Positions 15,879 through 26,146 of a DNA stretch of 52,147 nt are shown here, in pieces. A program made the translations under genes and the position numbers. The notes below the pieces were generated by a model. The model was not told where the DNA came from. It worked only from the letters and a program-made list of their open reading frames with translations, and did not search any database. The number at the start of each line of letters is the position of its first letter. The first letter of the stretch is position 1. The stretch comes from Thermocrinis sp. (GTDB lineage Bacteria > Aquificota > Aquificia > Aquificales > Aquificaceae), in contig WYEK01000145.1 of the NCBI GenBank assembly GCA_009903855.1, forward strand, positions 1-52,147, in the 5' to 3' direction.

Positions 15879-18800
15879 GGTTTATATCTTATGTTTCCAT
15901 ACTTAGAATCTATTTCATTTGCAGCCTTTTCTACAGTTTCAATAGTGTTGAAGACCTTCCTACCAAGATCTATAACAAACCCTCCAACCTTCTTGGCAAC
16001 TTCTGGAGCCCGAGCCGCAGTATCCAAAGCATCTTCCAAAGCCCTTTTTACAGGACTTGGCCGATTAATAAACCATCTCCGGGCATATTCTTCATAGAGT
16101 TTAAACTTTGGATCATTAGGGTTAAAGCTTAAATCAATTTTTGGCGCCTGCAAATTGAAAAGCTTTGCTTTCGGAGGGCTATAGTTTTTTAACGCATTCC
16201 GTCTCTGTTCTATTTGCTTTTGTGTATCGTCTATCTTCTTTTCAACGTCCTTCTCCAATTCTTGTCCTTTTTTCTTGATGTCTTCTGGGTTAGGAACTTC
16301 CCTGGGAACTCCTTCCAACTTTTTCTCATCTACATCTGGGCTTTTTATACCCTGTCCCTTTGCAAACTCATTCAACCATTTCTCCAAAGCCTCTGGATTG
16401 CTTCTTAGTTTAGCAACCTCCTCAATAGCATATCTCACCGCCTCTCCCTCTGATTTGCCCGCTGCTAAAGCCTCTTTGTATTTCTGCTGGACATAATAGT
16501 TTAGTGGATCTTGCTTCAAACTTGCTTGCAATCTGTCTGCATAAGTAAGCATCTCTTCATACTTTTCCTCAAAAGATTCAGCCACCTCATAAACTTTGCT
16601 CTTGCTTGCCTCTTCTGAAACATCTTTCCCTTGTGTATACGACTGTTCCACCCTTTTGGCTTGGCTATCGCTACTCTTCTGCCCGCTTTTATTCTGCAAA
16701 GACTCTATAAACTTATCCACCAAAGCGTTTTTCTGGTCTCTTGATAGCTGAGCGGACATAGCCCTTACCTGCTGGTCTGTGTAAATCCATTCAAATCCTA
16801 CTGAACCACCTCCACCAATCCGAAAAGGCCAGAACGAACCACCTTCATTTTTCCCACCACCAGTCCCTACACCAACACCCCCTGATGCACCAACTGTAAA
16901 CTGGGTTCCATCTAACGTCCTGTATTCACTATTAAGTTTCTGCCCTAAAATCTTAGCAATCTCCTTGATTATATCCTTATCCACACCCCACGCTTTCGCA
17001 GCTTCCAAAAATGAGGCAAAATTTGACTCCACAATCTTAGCCAGATTATCTCTAAGGGATTTAAGATCCACAGCCCTTATACCCTTAGAGGCAATAGTTT
17101 TAAACGCCTCTCCTACCTGCCTGTAAGCTTGTGCAATCTCACTAATTTCTTTTGCCTTAGTCCTCACATAATCTAAACTCAACCCACCAATCTGAACGCT
17201 TGACTCAAACCCTTTTATTCTTCCACTGTTATCCAATTCCACACTACCATGCTTCACCCCACCTTTCTCTATCATAAGCTTCCCACTCCCATCATACTCA
17301 ACCGCAAACCCGCCATCACCTCCTCTGATAGAAAGACTTTGTAATTGCCCAGTCTCTTCATTGTAGACCATGCTTACAATACCATTTCCACCTGCTATCG
17401 CAATGGCATTAGACAGTGTTCTCCGTGAAGGCTCATCTAATTTATGCATCACCCCCATCGCCTGCCCAACGCTCCCCTTATTTAGCGTGACAACATTTCC
17501 CTGCCTTGTAATATTCCCCACATTCTCCTGAAGCCCAGAGGTTGTAAAGAAACTCGTCGTTCCCCAACTAAAATTCCCAAGGCTTGTAGTTCCCGCCGAC
17601 ACATTTCTGTAATTCACCTGACCTGCATTAAAGCTTCCTCTTGCCACATCACCCGCCGATGCATGTGCTGTGCCCTGAACAATGCCCCCAAGCCCTGTGG
17701 CAAAACTGTGAAAGGCATACCCTCCCAAACTCGCTATCATAAAACTCACCGTAGGCACAAGCCAATACAGAGAACCTCCAAGGGATATATGGTCTACAAG
17801 CAATGAAGATATCACAGGTGCATAAAGCACATTGAAATCCCATCCCTGCTGTTGGGCAAAGTTGTAAAAGTTCCCCACAAGCTTAGAGTAGAAAAAGCCA
17901 TTTACCACCGCCTCCGCAAACTTCCACACTATCATCCACAACCCAAAAGTAAAAGCAAGCATTATCGCACCACGCATCAAAGGTGTAAGCATGAAAATAA
18001 CAAGCACAGGAACAAGAGATGCAAACAAAACATGCAATATCCCGTTTATCAAAGGCAAATACCTGTTTGCAGTAGCCTTCTCAATCTGCCCTTTTGTGAA
18101 TAGTCCCTGTTCCGTTAGCCCCATACCCTGAGAGGCCGCCCAAGAACCATAAGTCTCCTTAAACTGGTTTATAAGAACCGCCTGCATTAAAAACCCGGTT
18201 CCCGTCTGGCTTACCATCATAATACTGGAAGGAACCGTCCCTAAAAGGTCCGCTAAAACCGTTTGCCCTACCGCCGCAGAAAGGGCATTGAGACCTTGAG
18301 TGTTTACCCACTGGGAAAGGGCACTCCTTAAATAAGCCCCCGCATCCACACAACTCATGGAACATCCACCACCACAAGGCGCACTGCAAGGATCAGTGCA
18401 TTGCCCCTGCCCGTAAAGAACGGTAAACCTCGCTGGATGCAAATTGCTAAAAATCAAGTCATACAAATTGTTTGAAGTCTCAAGTTGATGTGCGTCCAAA
18501 CTTCCATCCAAAATGTTCGTAAACACACAGTCCTGAAAGAAATTGGTAAGATTGAGATAAAGATACGGGTCTACTACCCTCATGTCCGTCGCCTGCGCCA
18601 TAATCTGGCTACAGGCAAATATGCCCATATTCTGAGACCCACAACGCTGCACTCCTACCCCAAAGGCACTGTCTACCTGCCTCGCTATAGCATCCTCCAC
18701 CTGCGTCATAAAAGAAAGCACATAAGCCACAGGATACGGAACACGCTGAACTACATAAGTCTGATTTAGTGCCTTGTCTTGAACCTGCACAGTGGTAGTT

Positions 18801-19042
18801 ATGCCAAAAAATATTGAGACCACTCCAATAAATACCACATAAAACTTTACAATCCTCAACGGGTCCGCCATACCACGGGCGGAAAAATAACCAAGAAGAA
18901 CCGCTATAAATCCAAACAACGCCGCTACCTTGGCAACACCATAAAAAGTCCCATCATGCCCAAACAACATGGCAACACCCTGCAGGGCATTTGCCATGCT
19001 GTCTCCATAACCCCACGCATAAACAGTAAAGTCCGCCATCAC
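15875..19042 (-). CDS. traG: F-type conjugation protein TraG (N-terminal-like, mating pair stabilisation)
   Basis: Multi-TM N-terminus (DFTVYAWGYGDSMANALQGVAML...), Gly-rich middle, hydrophilic C-terminus; next to traH. Confidence 0.75.
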   Translation of the reverse strand: MMADFTVYAWGYGDSMANALQGVAMLFGHDGTFYGVAKVAALFGFIAVLLGYFSARGMADPLRIVKFYVVFIGVVSIFFGITTTVQVQDKALNQTYVVQRVPYPVAYVLSFMTQVEDAIARQVDSAFGVGVQRCGSQNMGIFACSQIMAQATDMRVVDPYLYLNLTNFFQDCVFTNILDGSLDAHQLETSNNLYDLIFSNLHPARFTVLYGQGQCTDPCSAPCGGGCSMSCVDAGAYLRSALSQWVNTQGLNALSAAVGQTVLADLLGTVPSSIMMVSQTGTGFLMQAVLINQFKETYGSWAASQGMGLTEQGLFTKGQIEKATANRYLPLINGILHVLFASLVPVLVIFMLTPLMRGAIMLAFTFGLWMIVWKFAEAVVNGFFYSKLVGNFYNFAQQQGWDFNVLYAPVISSLLVDHISLGGSLYWLVPTVSFMIASLGGYAFHSFATGLGGIVQGTAHASAGDVARGSFNAGQVNYRNVSAGTTSLGNFSWGTTSFFTTSGLQENVGNITRQGNVVTLNKGSVGQAMGVMHKLDEPSRRTLSNAIAIAGGNGIVSMVYNEETGQLQSLSIRGGDGGFAVEYDGSGKLMIEKGGVKHGSVELDNSGRIKGFESSVQIGGLSLDYVRTKAKEISEIAQAYRQVGEAFKTIASKGIRAVDLKSLRDNLAKIVESNFASFLEAAKAWGVDKDIIKEIAKILGQKLNSEYRTLDGTQFTVGASGGVGVGTGGGKNEGGSFWPFRIGGGGSVGFEWIYTDQQVRAMSAQLSRDQKNALVDKFIESLQNKSGQKSSDSQAKRVEQSYTQGKDVSEEASKSKVYEVAESFEEKYEEMLTYADRLQASLKQDPLNYYVQQKYKEALAAGKSEGEAVRYAIEEVAKLRSNPEALEKWLNEFAKGQGIKSPDVDEKKLEGVPREVPNPEDIKKKGQELEKDVEKKIDDTQKQIEQRRNALKNYSPPKAKLFNLQAPKIDLSFNPNDPKFKLYEEYARRWFINRPSPVKRALEDALDTAARAPEVAKKVGGFVIDLGRKVFNTIETVEKAANEIDSKYGNIRYKP

Positions 19043-20613
19043 CTATTCCCCAAAGGACCCAAACCTATAAGCCTTGAAAAGACCATGTTCCCATATATGG
19101 GAGACTTGGCCATCTGTGCCAACATGTCATTGTATATCTGATTGGCTACCTGATAGCTTTGTATCTTCCGCCTCAACTGCTCCATCGTATACCTACGATA
19201 CTTCGCTAACTCCTTCTGGGCTTCTCCTATGTTCTTCAAAAGCATTTGGGCAGCTTCCAATGCAGGCGTGGACTGGCTGTTGTCATTCTGGGTCATGCCC
19301 GTTTGATAGGCAACCGCCCACTCTGCCACCTTCTGATTGAGTTTCTGAAGTAGCCCAATAGCAGCCTCCTCCGCTACATAATAAGCAAGGTCATCCTTTA
19401 TGCCAGCCAAAAATCCACTATACACAGAACCATAGTTGATTAGCTTGAAAACACCCACTGGCATGGCAGAAAGTAAAGCCTTGTCTTCCGCACTCAAAGG
19501 TTGCCTACCCTCAACAGCGTTAAAAATCCTATCCACCAATTGCTTAGCCGCCTGACAAATGGTAGTGTTTATCCTAACAGGATAGTCTTGAAAGCTTATT
19601 TTTCCACTGTTATCTACATTGAGAAAGGGAAAATTCTCAGGAGTAGAAGAACTACCTACACAACTAAGCCCAGTAATATTCCCACCATCCTCAGAAGCAT
19701 TTATCCCCGCAATCCACGTGATAAACGCTTGCGGGTCTCCTCCCCATTTGGCTACATAAGGCACAGGCTCCTGCGGCACACCAGAAAACATATCCGATAG
19801 GTCTTTCTTCCCAGAGAAGCACACATCCCCCAAATACCCACGCATTACAGCAGCTAAAGACCGACTGTCCAAACCCAAAAAGTTCGCTACCGTAGTTTCT
19901 TTGACCGCCTCCTCCACTATACAGCTTCCCTTCAACATAAGCGCCAATCCACATTTACCATTTGGACAATACTTGGAGACCTGTCTATTAAGGACTTCAA
20001 GTTGTTTAGCCCAAGACTCTACCGCTTTGTCAAAGGACTTCACCCAAGCATCTGTTTGACCGCCGAGTATTTCGTCATGAACCCACTTACCCACAACATT
20101 TCCCAACGCACCAGCCATCTGAACCGCACCACACTTGCTTATCTGCATCTGGTTTAATTGATTAGCCAAGTTCATAAGCTGCTGGAGAGTCTGTGCACAC
20201 TGAGGACATAAGGCACTCAAAGCCAACTGCGCCGCAAACATCACCCCAGCAGGACCCATCAATGCCTCAAAAAGCTTTCCAAACTGGTCAAAATTCAAAA
20301 GACCCAAAGACCCAAGATTAATATCAATCCCACCACAACCCATCTTCAAAGACGGCGGAACCGCATTAACCAACGCATAAGTCTGATCCTCCCACCTTAT
20401 CCTTATCCCCCCTCCACCCAAAGTGGTCATCTCCTTACCCTTTACACTCACAGGCTTGTCATACTCTATTACCGCACCATCCAAAAAATTAAGACCAAAA
20501 CTCTGCTCCACAATCAAACACACCAACGCAAAAACAGATAGAAATAAACCCACCACCCTCATTCCATTAGTTCCTTCACCCAATACTCGGGTAAAAGTCC
20601 CTTCTTGCCCCAC
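19039..20613 (-). CDS. traH: F-type conjugation protein TraH
   Basis: GGGGIRIRWEDQTYALVNAVPPSLKMGCGGIDINLGSLGLLNFDQFGKLFEAL; NLANQLNQMQISKCGAVQMAG. Confidence 0.85.
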   Translation of the reverse strand: MGQEGTFTRVLGEGTNGMRVVGLFLSVFALVCLIVEQSFGLNFLDGAVIEYDKPVSVKGKEMTTLGGGGIRIRWEDQTYALVNAVPPSLKMGCGGIDINLGSLGLLNFDQFGKLFEALMGPAGVMFAAQLALSALCPQCAQTLQQLMNLANQLNQMQISKCGAVQMAGALGNVVGKWVHDEILGGQTDAWVKSFDKAVESWAKQLEVLNRQVSKYCPNGKCGLALMLKGSCIVEEAVKETTVANFLGLDSRSLAAVMRGYLGDVCFSGKKDLSDMFSGVPQEPVPYVAKWGGDPQAFITWIAGINASEDGGNITGLSCVGSSSTPENFPFLNVDNSGKISFQDYPVRINTTICQAAKQLVDRIFNAVEGRQPLSAEDKALLSAMPVGVFKLINYGSVYSGFLAGIKDDLAYYVAEEAAIGLLQKLNQKVAEWAVAYQTGMTQNDNSQSTPALEAAQMLLKNIGEAQKELAKYRRYTMEQLRRKIQSYQVANQIYNDMLAQMAKSPIYGNMVFSRLIGLGPLGNR

Positions 20614-20837
20614 AGCCCTTTAGAGTAAAGCCACGCAAATAAAAACCCGGGCTGTTTGTTATACTTCAGCTTCATGTATTGTCTGGATAAAACCACTCCC
20701 ACCAAAGCACCCAAAAAAGCATGATTAGTCCATATGCCCACTATCACTGCACCCAAAAAGATTAAAAACTCGTCAAGCTCCCACCACAATATCTGAGGTA
20801 GGGCATTTACATACTTGGGAACATAATACCTCTGCAT
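20559..20837 (-). CDS. traL: Conjugation pilus assembly protein TraL
   Basis: YYVPKYVNALPQILWWELDEFLIFLGAVIVG...LKYNKQPGFLFAWLYSKGLW. Confidence 0.8.
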   Translation of the reverse strand: MQRYYVPKYVNALPQILWWELDEFLIFLGAVIVGIWTNHAFLGALVGVVLSRQYMKLKYNKQPGFLFAWLYSKGLWGKKGLLPEYWVKELME

Positions 20838-20882
20838 GGCTTTACTCTAAAGGAGGGAGGGCAAACCCTCCCCTTGCTACGC

Positions 20883-21227
20883 TTAGAAAGTAAGCGTAAA
20901 CCTTGCGTCCACTATGTCGGGAATTATTCCCACACCAAGCCCAACAAATATCAGAAAAATGGCGGGGATAATTGCTCCCTCCTTAAAGGCCACAAGGCTA
21001 AAACCTATAAAAGCCATCGCAATCAACTTGCCCCAAATACCCTTTAGGGCGTTGGAAATGTCAGCATACCAGCCCGCTACCTCCGAACCGCCCGTTCCAG
21101 CAAAGGCCAAATCAGGGCTTAGGGCAAGTAGCCCAGTCAAAATCACCGCCAAAGCAAAGGCAAAAGCTGCGGCAGAAGATTGGGACCTCGTCTGGCTTAT
21201 AAGCCAGTAGTAAAGTGCTTTTAGCAT
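20883..21227 (-). CDS. Conjugative pilin precursor (VirB2/TraA-like)
   Basis: Small protein with signal and two TM segments (FAFALAVILTGLLALSPDLAFAG...GKLIAMAFIGFSLVAF...). ATG 21227 follows AGGAGGTGAATCC on the minus strand. Confidence 0.65.
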   Translation of the reverse strand: MLKALYYWLISQTRSQSSAAAFAFALAVILTGLLALSPDLAFAGTGGSEVAGWYADISNALKGIWGKLIAMAFIGFSLVAFKEGAIIPAIFLIFVGLGVGIIPDIVDARFTLTF

Positions 21228-21323
21228 GGATTCACCTCCTAAAAGTTTTGGGTCTATTTTATTCAGGCGGCTTTTTTGTGTCAAGAGGGTGTTAGTTAAC
21301 CCTTCTTAGCTAAAATAATCCCT

Positions 21324-22055
21324 ATGAAGAGGCTAAGCTTGGCACTTTTATCTGCGTCGGTAGTTTTTGCATCGGAGGTTCCTCCAAAGGGAGTGCAGGT
21401 GGTGGAGTTTTCGCATGGGTGGAATGTGGTTTACGTTTCTATGGGAGATGTGAACCGCATAGTTTGTGAGAAGGGAGATGTATCCACTGTGGTGTATTCT
21501 CAGGAGAAGGAGATGCAGGTAAAGACAGAGGGTCGGAATGTTTTCGTCAAGCTTGTTCCGAAGGAGGAGGGTGATGGCAAAAAGGTAATATCAGACTATC
21601 CGAGGGAGCTTTATGTGGAGTGTGCGGGAGAGGTTTTCCAACTTCTTCTTTATCCCAAAAGCATACCAGCGGCCACGATTTATCTGAAGCTTCCCTACAA
21701 AAAGGACACCACCAAAGCAAAGGCTTTTGAGAAGGCTTCTTCCTTTGAGGAAATCATAGGGAAGCTTATCAGGTCCATATACTTGGAGGAAATCCCAGAT
21801 GGGTATGAGGTGGAGTTGGTCAATAAACCTGTGGGAAACTTTAAGGAACTGGATTTGGTTCTCTACAAGAGATACACGGGAGACAGGTTTGTAGTAGAGG
21901 AATACCTGATTACCGCAAAGTTAGACCTTGAACTCTCAGAGGCGTCCTTTTTGCCCTACCTCAAAAACCCAGCCGCCATAAGCATCGTAAAACCAATTCT
22001 CAAAGAGGGAGAGACCACGAGGATGTTTGTGGTATCAATCAGCCCAAGAGACTGA
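21324..22055 (+). CDS. traK: Conjugation secretin-like protein TraK
   Basis: Signal peptide; VVEFSHGWNVVYVSMGDVNRIVCEKGDVSTVVYSQEKEMQVKTEGRNVFVKLVP typical of TraK; GCTAAAATAATCCCTATG promoter. Confidence 0.75.
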   Translation: MKRLSLALLSASVVFASEVPPKGVQVVEFSHGWNVVYVSMGDVNRIVCEKGDVSTVVYSQEKEMQVKTEGRNVFVKLVPKEEGDGKKVISDYPRELYVECAGEVFQLLLYPKSIPAATIYLKLPYKKDTTKAKAFEKASSFEEIIGKLIRSIYLEEIPDGYEVELVNKPVGNFKELDLVLYKRYTGDRFVVEEYLITAKLDLELSEASFLPYLKNPAAISIVKPILKEGETTRMFVVSISPRD

Positions 22056-22353
22056 GAAACCTCTGGTCATCAACCATATCCGCAAAAACAGAAAGCCTCT
22101 TGAGGCTTTCCTCAGTAAGCTTGTAGACCTTTATCCTCTTGCCATCCACCGACAGCACCAACTCATCACCCACCAACTCTCCAAAAAGTTCCCGCCCCTT
22201 GAACTCACCCTCTTGGACTGTCCCCAACGAAACACGAACTCCAAGCTTGACCAGAGGAATAACAACATAGAGAGGAATGACCAAAACCCCCTCCCTGTCC
22301 AACAGCCCAAGCCCTGTAAAGTCCTCAGTTTGCAAAAATATCACCCTCTGCAT
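22039..22353 (-). CDS. Hypothetical protein
   Basis: 104 aa, first residues MQRVIFLQTEDFTGLGLLDREGVLVIPLYVVIPLVKLGV; in the minus-strand transfer operon. Confidence 0.5.
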   Translation of the reverse strand: MQRVIFLQTEDFTGLGLLDREGVLVIPLYVVIPLVKLGVRVSLGTVQEGEFKGRELFGELVGDELVLSVDGKRIKVYKLTEESLKRLSVFADMVDDQRFLSLLG

Positions 22354-22440
22354 CTACCTACTCCATATCCAAAAAATCAGCGTGATTATCCAAGCAAGTA
22401 AAAAGACGACCATAATTAGATATATCATGTAGCCCGCCAT
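22354..22440 (-). CDS. Small single-pass membrane peptide (28 aa)
   Basis: Minus strand ATGGCGGGCTACATG... = MAGYMIYLIMVVFLLAWIITLIFWIWSR*, tightly packed between neighbours; not in the supplied ORF list. Confidence 0.45.
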   Translation of the reverse strand: MAGYMIYLIMVVFLLAWIITLIFWIWSR

Positions 22441-22443
22441 ATC

Positions 22444-23277
22444 TTACCTCAAAAAGAGATACAGGTCTGCCACATCCTGATGGGAAAGCACTATGGGAGG
22501 CCTCATAAGCGGTATTATCAAAAACTTGTCCGTCTCTTGGTCCACCTTAAACAAAATCCTCTCATGCATGGAAAAGGGCTTTATATCCGTCCTACCCTGC
22601 AAGTAGCTTGACAACATCTCAAGTAGCCTCTCCCTCGCCTGCACAGTTATCACCCCCATCACCGTCTCCACATCATACACCATGTGGTCCTCAGTCCACC
22701 TGAAAAACCTCGCCACCTTGCCCTCCGACACAAAACGCACCTCCATCTGCGAATACGCCCTTATATACCTCAAAAACGAATACAGCTCCTGCATGTTAAA
22801 GCCTATCCGACCACGCTTTATCTCCTTACTTCTGGTTTTCCCTTCCGCCACCAGATAAAGAAGTGCCTTGTCTTGAGTTTCAGGAACCCTCCAGAAAAAC
22901 TTTGGCTCCTTACTCCCATCATCATACCACACAAGGAAAAACTCGTTTATCTCCCCATCCACAAGCAAAGACAAATACCTGTAAAGCTCCCACATGACCG
23001 CTGGATGTATCCAAAGCCCACCAGTATAGGGAAGAACCTTGACCTTTGGCTTTGCCTTCTGTCCATCCTCAGAAGGTTCCATATCCTCTGGTAGATAAAA
23101 GGGCGTTGTGGTAGCAACAGTTAGCCTCTGCCTCCAATACCTCGGGGCAGACACAGGAAGCAGATAAAACTGCTGCTCCTCCTGTGGATAGAGTTCAAAC
23201 TCTAAGGCAATCTTGCCATGCCTTAGGGCTAAAGGTTTGGCTGAAAACCTCTCTGGCATAACCGCTGTCTTCTGCAT
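22444..23277 (-). CDS. Hypothetical protein
   Basis: 277 aa ORF contiguous with operon. Confidence 0.6.
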   Translation of the reverse strand: MQKTAVMPERFSAKPLALRHGKIALEFELYPQEEQQFYLLPVSAPRYWRQRLTVATTTPFYLPEDMEPSEDGQKAKPKVKVLPYTGGLWIHPAVMWELYRYLSLLVDGEINEFFLVWYDDGSKEPKFFWRVPETQDKALLYLVAEGKTRSKEIKRGRIGFNMQELYSFLRYIRAYSQMEVRFVSEGKVARFFRWTEDHMVYDVETVMGVITVQARERLLEMLSSYLQGRTDIKPFSMHERILFKVDQETDKFLIIPLMRPPIVLSHQDVADLYLFLR

Positions 23278-23278
23278 G

Positions 23279-23596
23279 TTAACCTCCTTCTAAGTAGTAT
23301 TTGATTTCCAAAATATCTTGACGAGAGAGATATACCGCCTCCCTCCTTTTCCCGTCAGAAAGCCTAAGCCCCCAACGGTCTTTACCCTTGAAAAACACCA
23401 AATACCCACCATTTTCTCCCTGCACGCTAACATTGTGCTTGAGGGTTCCATAAAACTGCATGTCAAGCGCCGCCTTCACCTTGAAAAGATTTTCCGACCT
23501 CACCAACACCTTCATCCGATGAGGAAGCAGTTGAAACTCCACTCCCTTGGGCGTCTTCTGAATTAGCAGCTTCTTCTCCTTCAGGTTGATCTCCAC
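23279..23596 (-). CDS. Hypothetical protein
   Basis: 105 aa ORF; overlaps the 3' end of the upstream HD-domain gene in another frame. Confidence 0.5.
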   Translation of the reverse strand: MEINLKEKKLLIQKTPKGVEFQLLPHRMKVLVRSENLFKVKAALDMQFYGTLKHNVSVQGENGGYLVFFKGKDRWGLRLSDGKRREAVYLSRQDILEIKYYLEGG

Positions 23597-24890
23597 GCTC
23601 TATCACCTCCAACTCTTCCTCCTTAATCATCTGAGGGATATCAAGATTTATTTTAGTTAAGTCAAAACAGTAAACCGCCTTAAAAAGTGTTTCCCTCACC
23701 TTCACATCAAACAGCCCAAGCCCATCTGCCTTCTTCCCCTCATACTCCCAAACCAAAGGAACAGTCTTGTCCGCAACCAAACTATACGCAACCACATGCA
23801 CTCCAACCACCGTCGGCTCTGGATCCAAAGGTAAACTCGGATCATCCCTAAGAAGTTTCAAAGTCAACTTCCTGTTAAAAGCATGGGCTAAAACAAACAC
23901 ATAATCTCCTACCCTCCAACCATCCTTTTTGGGTTTGATATACTCAAGCTCTCCCAACACATCCTTTATATACTTACCCACATTGTAAAGTCCCTGCTTT
24001 AGTTCCTCCTTAGTTGCCTTCCTGTCTGCCTCCGCAATGACAGGCCAAACCTCCTGAGGAAGATTAATCCCAAACCGCTTGCTAACCTCCCGTATGGTCA
24101 CCATGTTCACTACCCTTTGATTTACCTCCAAAGATATCCACCTCTCTACGGGCTTTTTCTTCTCGGGCTTCACTACAATAGGAGAAGGCGCCGACACCCT
24201 CTGAACCTTCTCCTTCCTATACAGCCTTATCTTCCCTATATCATGCAAAAGCGCCGCCAAAACCAAAGCCTTCTTGTCCAAAGGAGAACCAAGCTCAAGG
24301 GCAATTCTGGCCACCCTCAAGGAGTGGTCTAAAAGCCCTCCCTCTCTGGGATTGTGGTGCGTTATGGACGCTGGAACAGGATTGGCAAGGTGCAAAAGAA
24401 TTAACCTTATCACCTGTAAGTCCTTTATCGGTGCAAGCCAATAAGCCTTCACCCACATAAGATAGGGTAAAAACCTTGAAGAGTTCTTAACAATAAATAG
24501 CCCTCCCAAAATCAACGGCACCAAAGTCCAGAAAAATCCCACCTTGTAGAGAAACCCATAAACCGCACCAAAGGTGAGAACATACTTGCTTGCCCACGAC
24601 AAAACCAATATCTTCCAATCTCCTCCCTTCACAACAAAAGCCAACGGGTCTTTTACTCCCAAAGCTTGGGCAGTGCTTATGGCATTCTCAAGATACTTCA
24701 TCGCCAAAACGTAATACCTCTGCCCCTCTGGTAGAAAGGCATTCAAAGTCTTAATAACCGCAATATACTGACTTAGCTTGTTCACACTGGGAATGGCAGA
24801 CATGTAAAAATCCAAAAACACAAAGAAGAAAAGCAAAGCAAAGAAGGCAACTACTGGATGGTCCTTAGAATACCTCGTCTGCTTGGCCAT
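23463..24890 (-). CDS. HD-domain protein, candidate MOBH-type (TraI_2-like) relaxase with N-terminal membrane segments
   Basis: ASITHHNPREGGLLDHSLRVARIALELGSPLDKKALVLAALLHDIGKIRLYRKE (HH...GGLLDHSL...HDxGK); N-terminal hydrophobic helices. Confidence 0.6.
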   Translation of the reverse strand: MAKQTRYSKDHPVVAFFALLFFFVFLDFYMSAIPSVNKLSQYIAVIKTLNAFLPEGQRYYVLAMKYLENAISTAQALGVKDPLAFVVKGGDWKILVLSWASKYVLTFGAVYGFLYKVGFFWTLVPLILGGLFIVKNSSRFLPYLMWVKAYWLAPIKDLQVIRLILLHLANPVPASITHHNPREGGLLDHSLRVARIALELGSPLDKKALVLAALLHDIGKIRLYRKEKVQRVSAPSPIVVKPEKKKPVERWISLEVNQRVVNMVTIREVSKRFGINLPQEVWPVIAEADRKATKEELKQGLYNVGKYIKDVLGELEYIKPKKDGWRVGDYVFVLAHAFNRKLTLKLLRDDPSLPLDPEPTVVGVHVVAYSLVADKTVPLVWEYEGKKADGLGLFDVKVRETLFKAVYCFDLTKINLDIPQMIKEEELEVIERGDQPEGEEAANSEDAQGSGVSTASSSDEGVGEVGKSFQGEGGA

Positions 24891-24894
24891 AAGG

Positions 24895-25173
24895 TTATTT
24901 TAGCTTTCCACAATAGGACTTTATGTCCCTCTCAATCAAAGACCTCTGCCAGCCAAAGTAAGTCCTCTTTATTTGCCCATCCACAAGCAGCCACAAAGTG
25001 GGCGTTCCAAAGGCAAAACGCCTTTTTGCAGTCTCCTCAGAAACGCTTCTTACCTCCACTCCCATAGAAGAAAGCTCACTCAACGCCCTCTGACACTCTC
25101 CACAGTGAGAAGAAGAGTAAATCTCTATCACACACAAACTCAATAGGGCGAATACTTTCTCGCTAAGGCGCAT
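24895..25173 (-). CDS. Thioredoxin-fold protein
   Basis: IEIYSSSHCGECQRALSEL ... FGTPTLWLLVDGQIKRTYFGW (CxxC). Confidence 0.65.
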   Translation of the reverse strand: MRLSEKVFALLSLCVIEIYSSSHCGECQRALSELSSMGVEVRSVSEETAKRRFAFGTPTLWLLVDGQIKRTYFGWQRSLIERDIKSYCGKLK

Positions 25174-25853
25174 ACATCCTCCTCCTTACTCTTCTCACAA
25201 AGCACCTTAAAATGCCAGCCCAAAGACCAATCTCCACAGGATATCCACTCCTTGCCTCGGACCTTCAAATTGTCCAAACGCCCAGGAGAAAGCTCCACAT
25301 CCACCAGCTGGTCCCCCTTCACCATCACCAAACAGGGCACCTCCTTCACCCCAAACCGCCTAAAAATAAACGGATCTATCCACAAGCCTATGTTCCTTTC
25401 CCTGTCCCCGTCCTTCAAAATATCCTGCAAAAACTCCAAAGTGGGCCTAATGTATGTGCACCCTCCCACACACCCACGCAAAACAAAAACCACCCTGTTC
25501 TCAAGCTTTGCCCTCTCCACAAAGTCTGCATAACCCTTCCAAATACTCTTTGGCACAGACGAAGACATCAACAAATAAAAGGCTGCTTTACTGCTAAGCC
25601 CTGCACTGGTTCCCTCTACACCACCTCCCTTAAACTTTATCTGCCCTCCCTGAACCTCAAACATGCCCTTAGACTTCTGGGCATTCTCCTGAAGCTTCTT
25701 TACATCCTCCTCAAGCTTTTTCTTCCTATCCTCAGATAGACCTGGAGGCTTATAATTTCTGAACTTCTCAAGAAACTCCTCATACTTTTTCTGCACGTCC
25801 TCCCAAGACACCGCCCACGATAAAGACACCACCAGCAATATCACTGCCCACAT
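25140..25853 (-). CDS. trbC: F-type pilus assembly protein TrbC
   Basis: LLMSSSVPKSIWKGYADFVERAKLENRVVFVLRGCVGG ... NIGLWIDPFIFRRFGVKEVPCLVMV. Confidence 0.75.
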   Translation of the reverse strand: MWAVILLVVSLSWAVSWEDVQKKYEEFLEKFRNYKPPGLSEDRKKKLEEDVKKLQENAQKSKGMFEVQGGQIKFKGGGVEGTSAGLSSKAAFYLLMSSSVPKSIWKGYADFVERAKLENRVVFVLRGCVGGCTYIRPTLEFLQDILKDGDRERNIGLWIDPFIFRRFGVKEVPCLVMVKGDQLVDVELSPGRLDNLKVRGKEWISCGDWSLGWHFKVLCEKSKEEDVCALARKYSPY

Positions 25854-26146
25854 CCCAAAAACCTTCTCAAATCCCTACCTAAAAGCACTCCCTCCACCCT
25901 GCTATACCTCCCACCCTCCACCAAAAACATCGTAGGCACAAAGCTCACACCCCACTTCACCGCCATAGCCCTGTCCCTGTTTATCTCAAAAAGATAAACC
26001 CTATGCCTTGAAACACAATCCTTATTCTTTACAAGCTCCTCCGCCTGAAGCTTGCAATAGGGACAACCTTCATCGTAAAAAAACAGCAAATCTCCCGCAA
26101 AGCTAAACACCACACTAAGCAAAAACCCTATCAATCCTTTTTCCAT
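25841..26146 (-). CDS. Periplasmic thioredoxin-fold protein
   Basis: LLFFYDEGCPYCKLQAEEL ... WGVSFVPTMFLVEGG (CPYC). Confidence 0.7.
   Translation of the reverse strand: MEKGLIGFLLSVVFSFAGDLLFFYDEGCPYCKLQAEELVKNKDCVSRHRVYLFEINRDRAMAVKWGVSFVPTMFLVEGGRYSRVEGVLLGRDLRRFLGCGQ

Noticed and set aside
21291-21301. Full operator upstream of traK
   Set aside because: Only the right half-site GTTAGTTAACC is present; no matching left arm 30 bp upstream.
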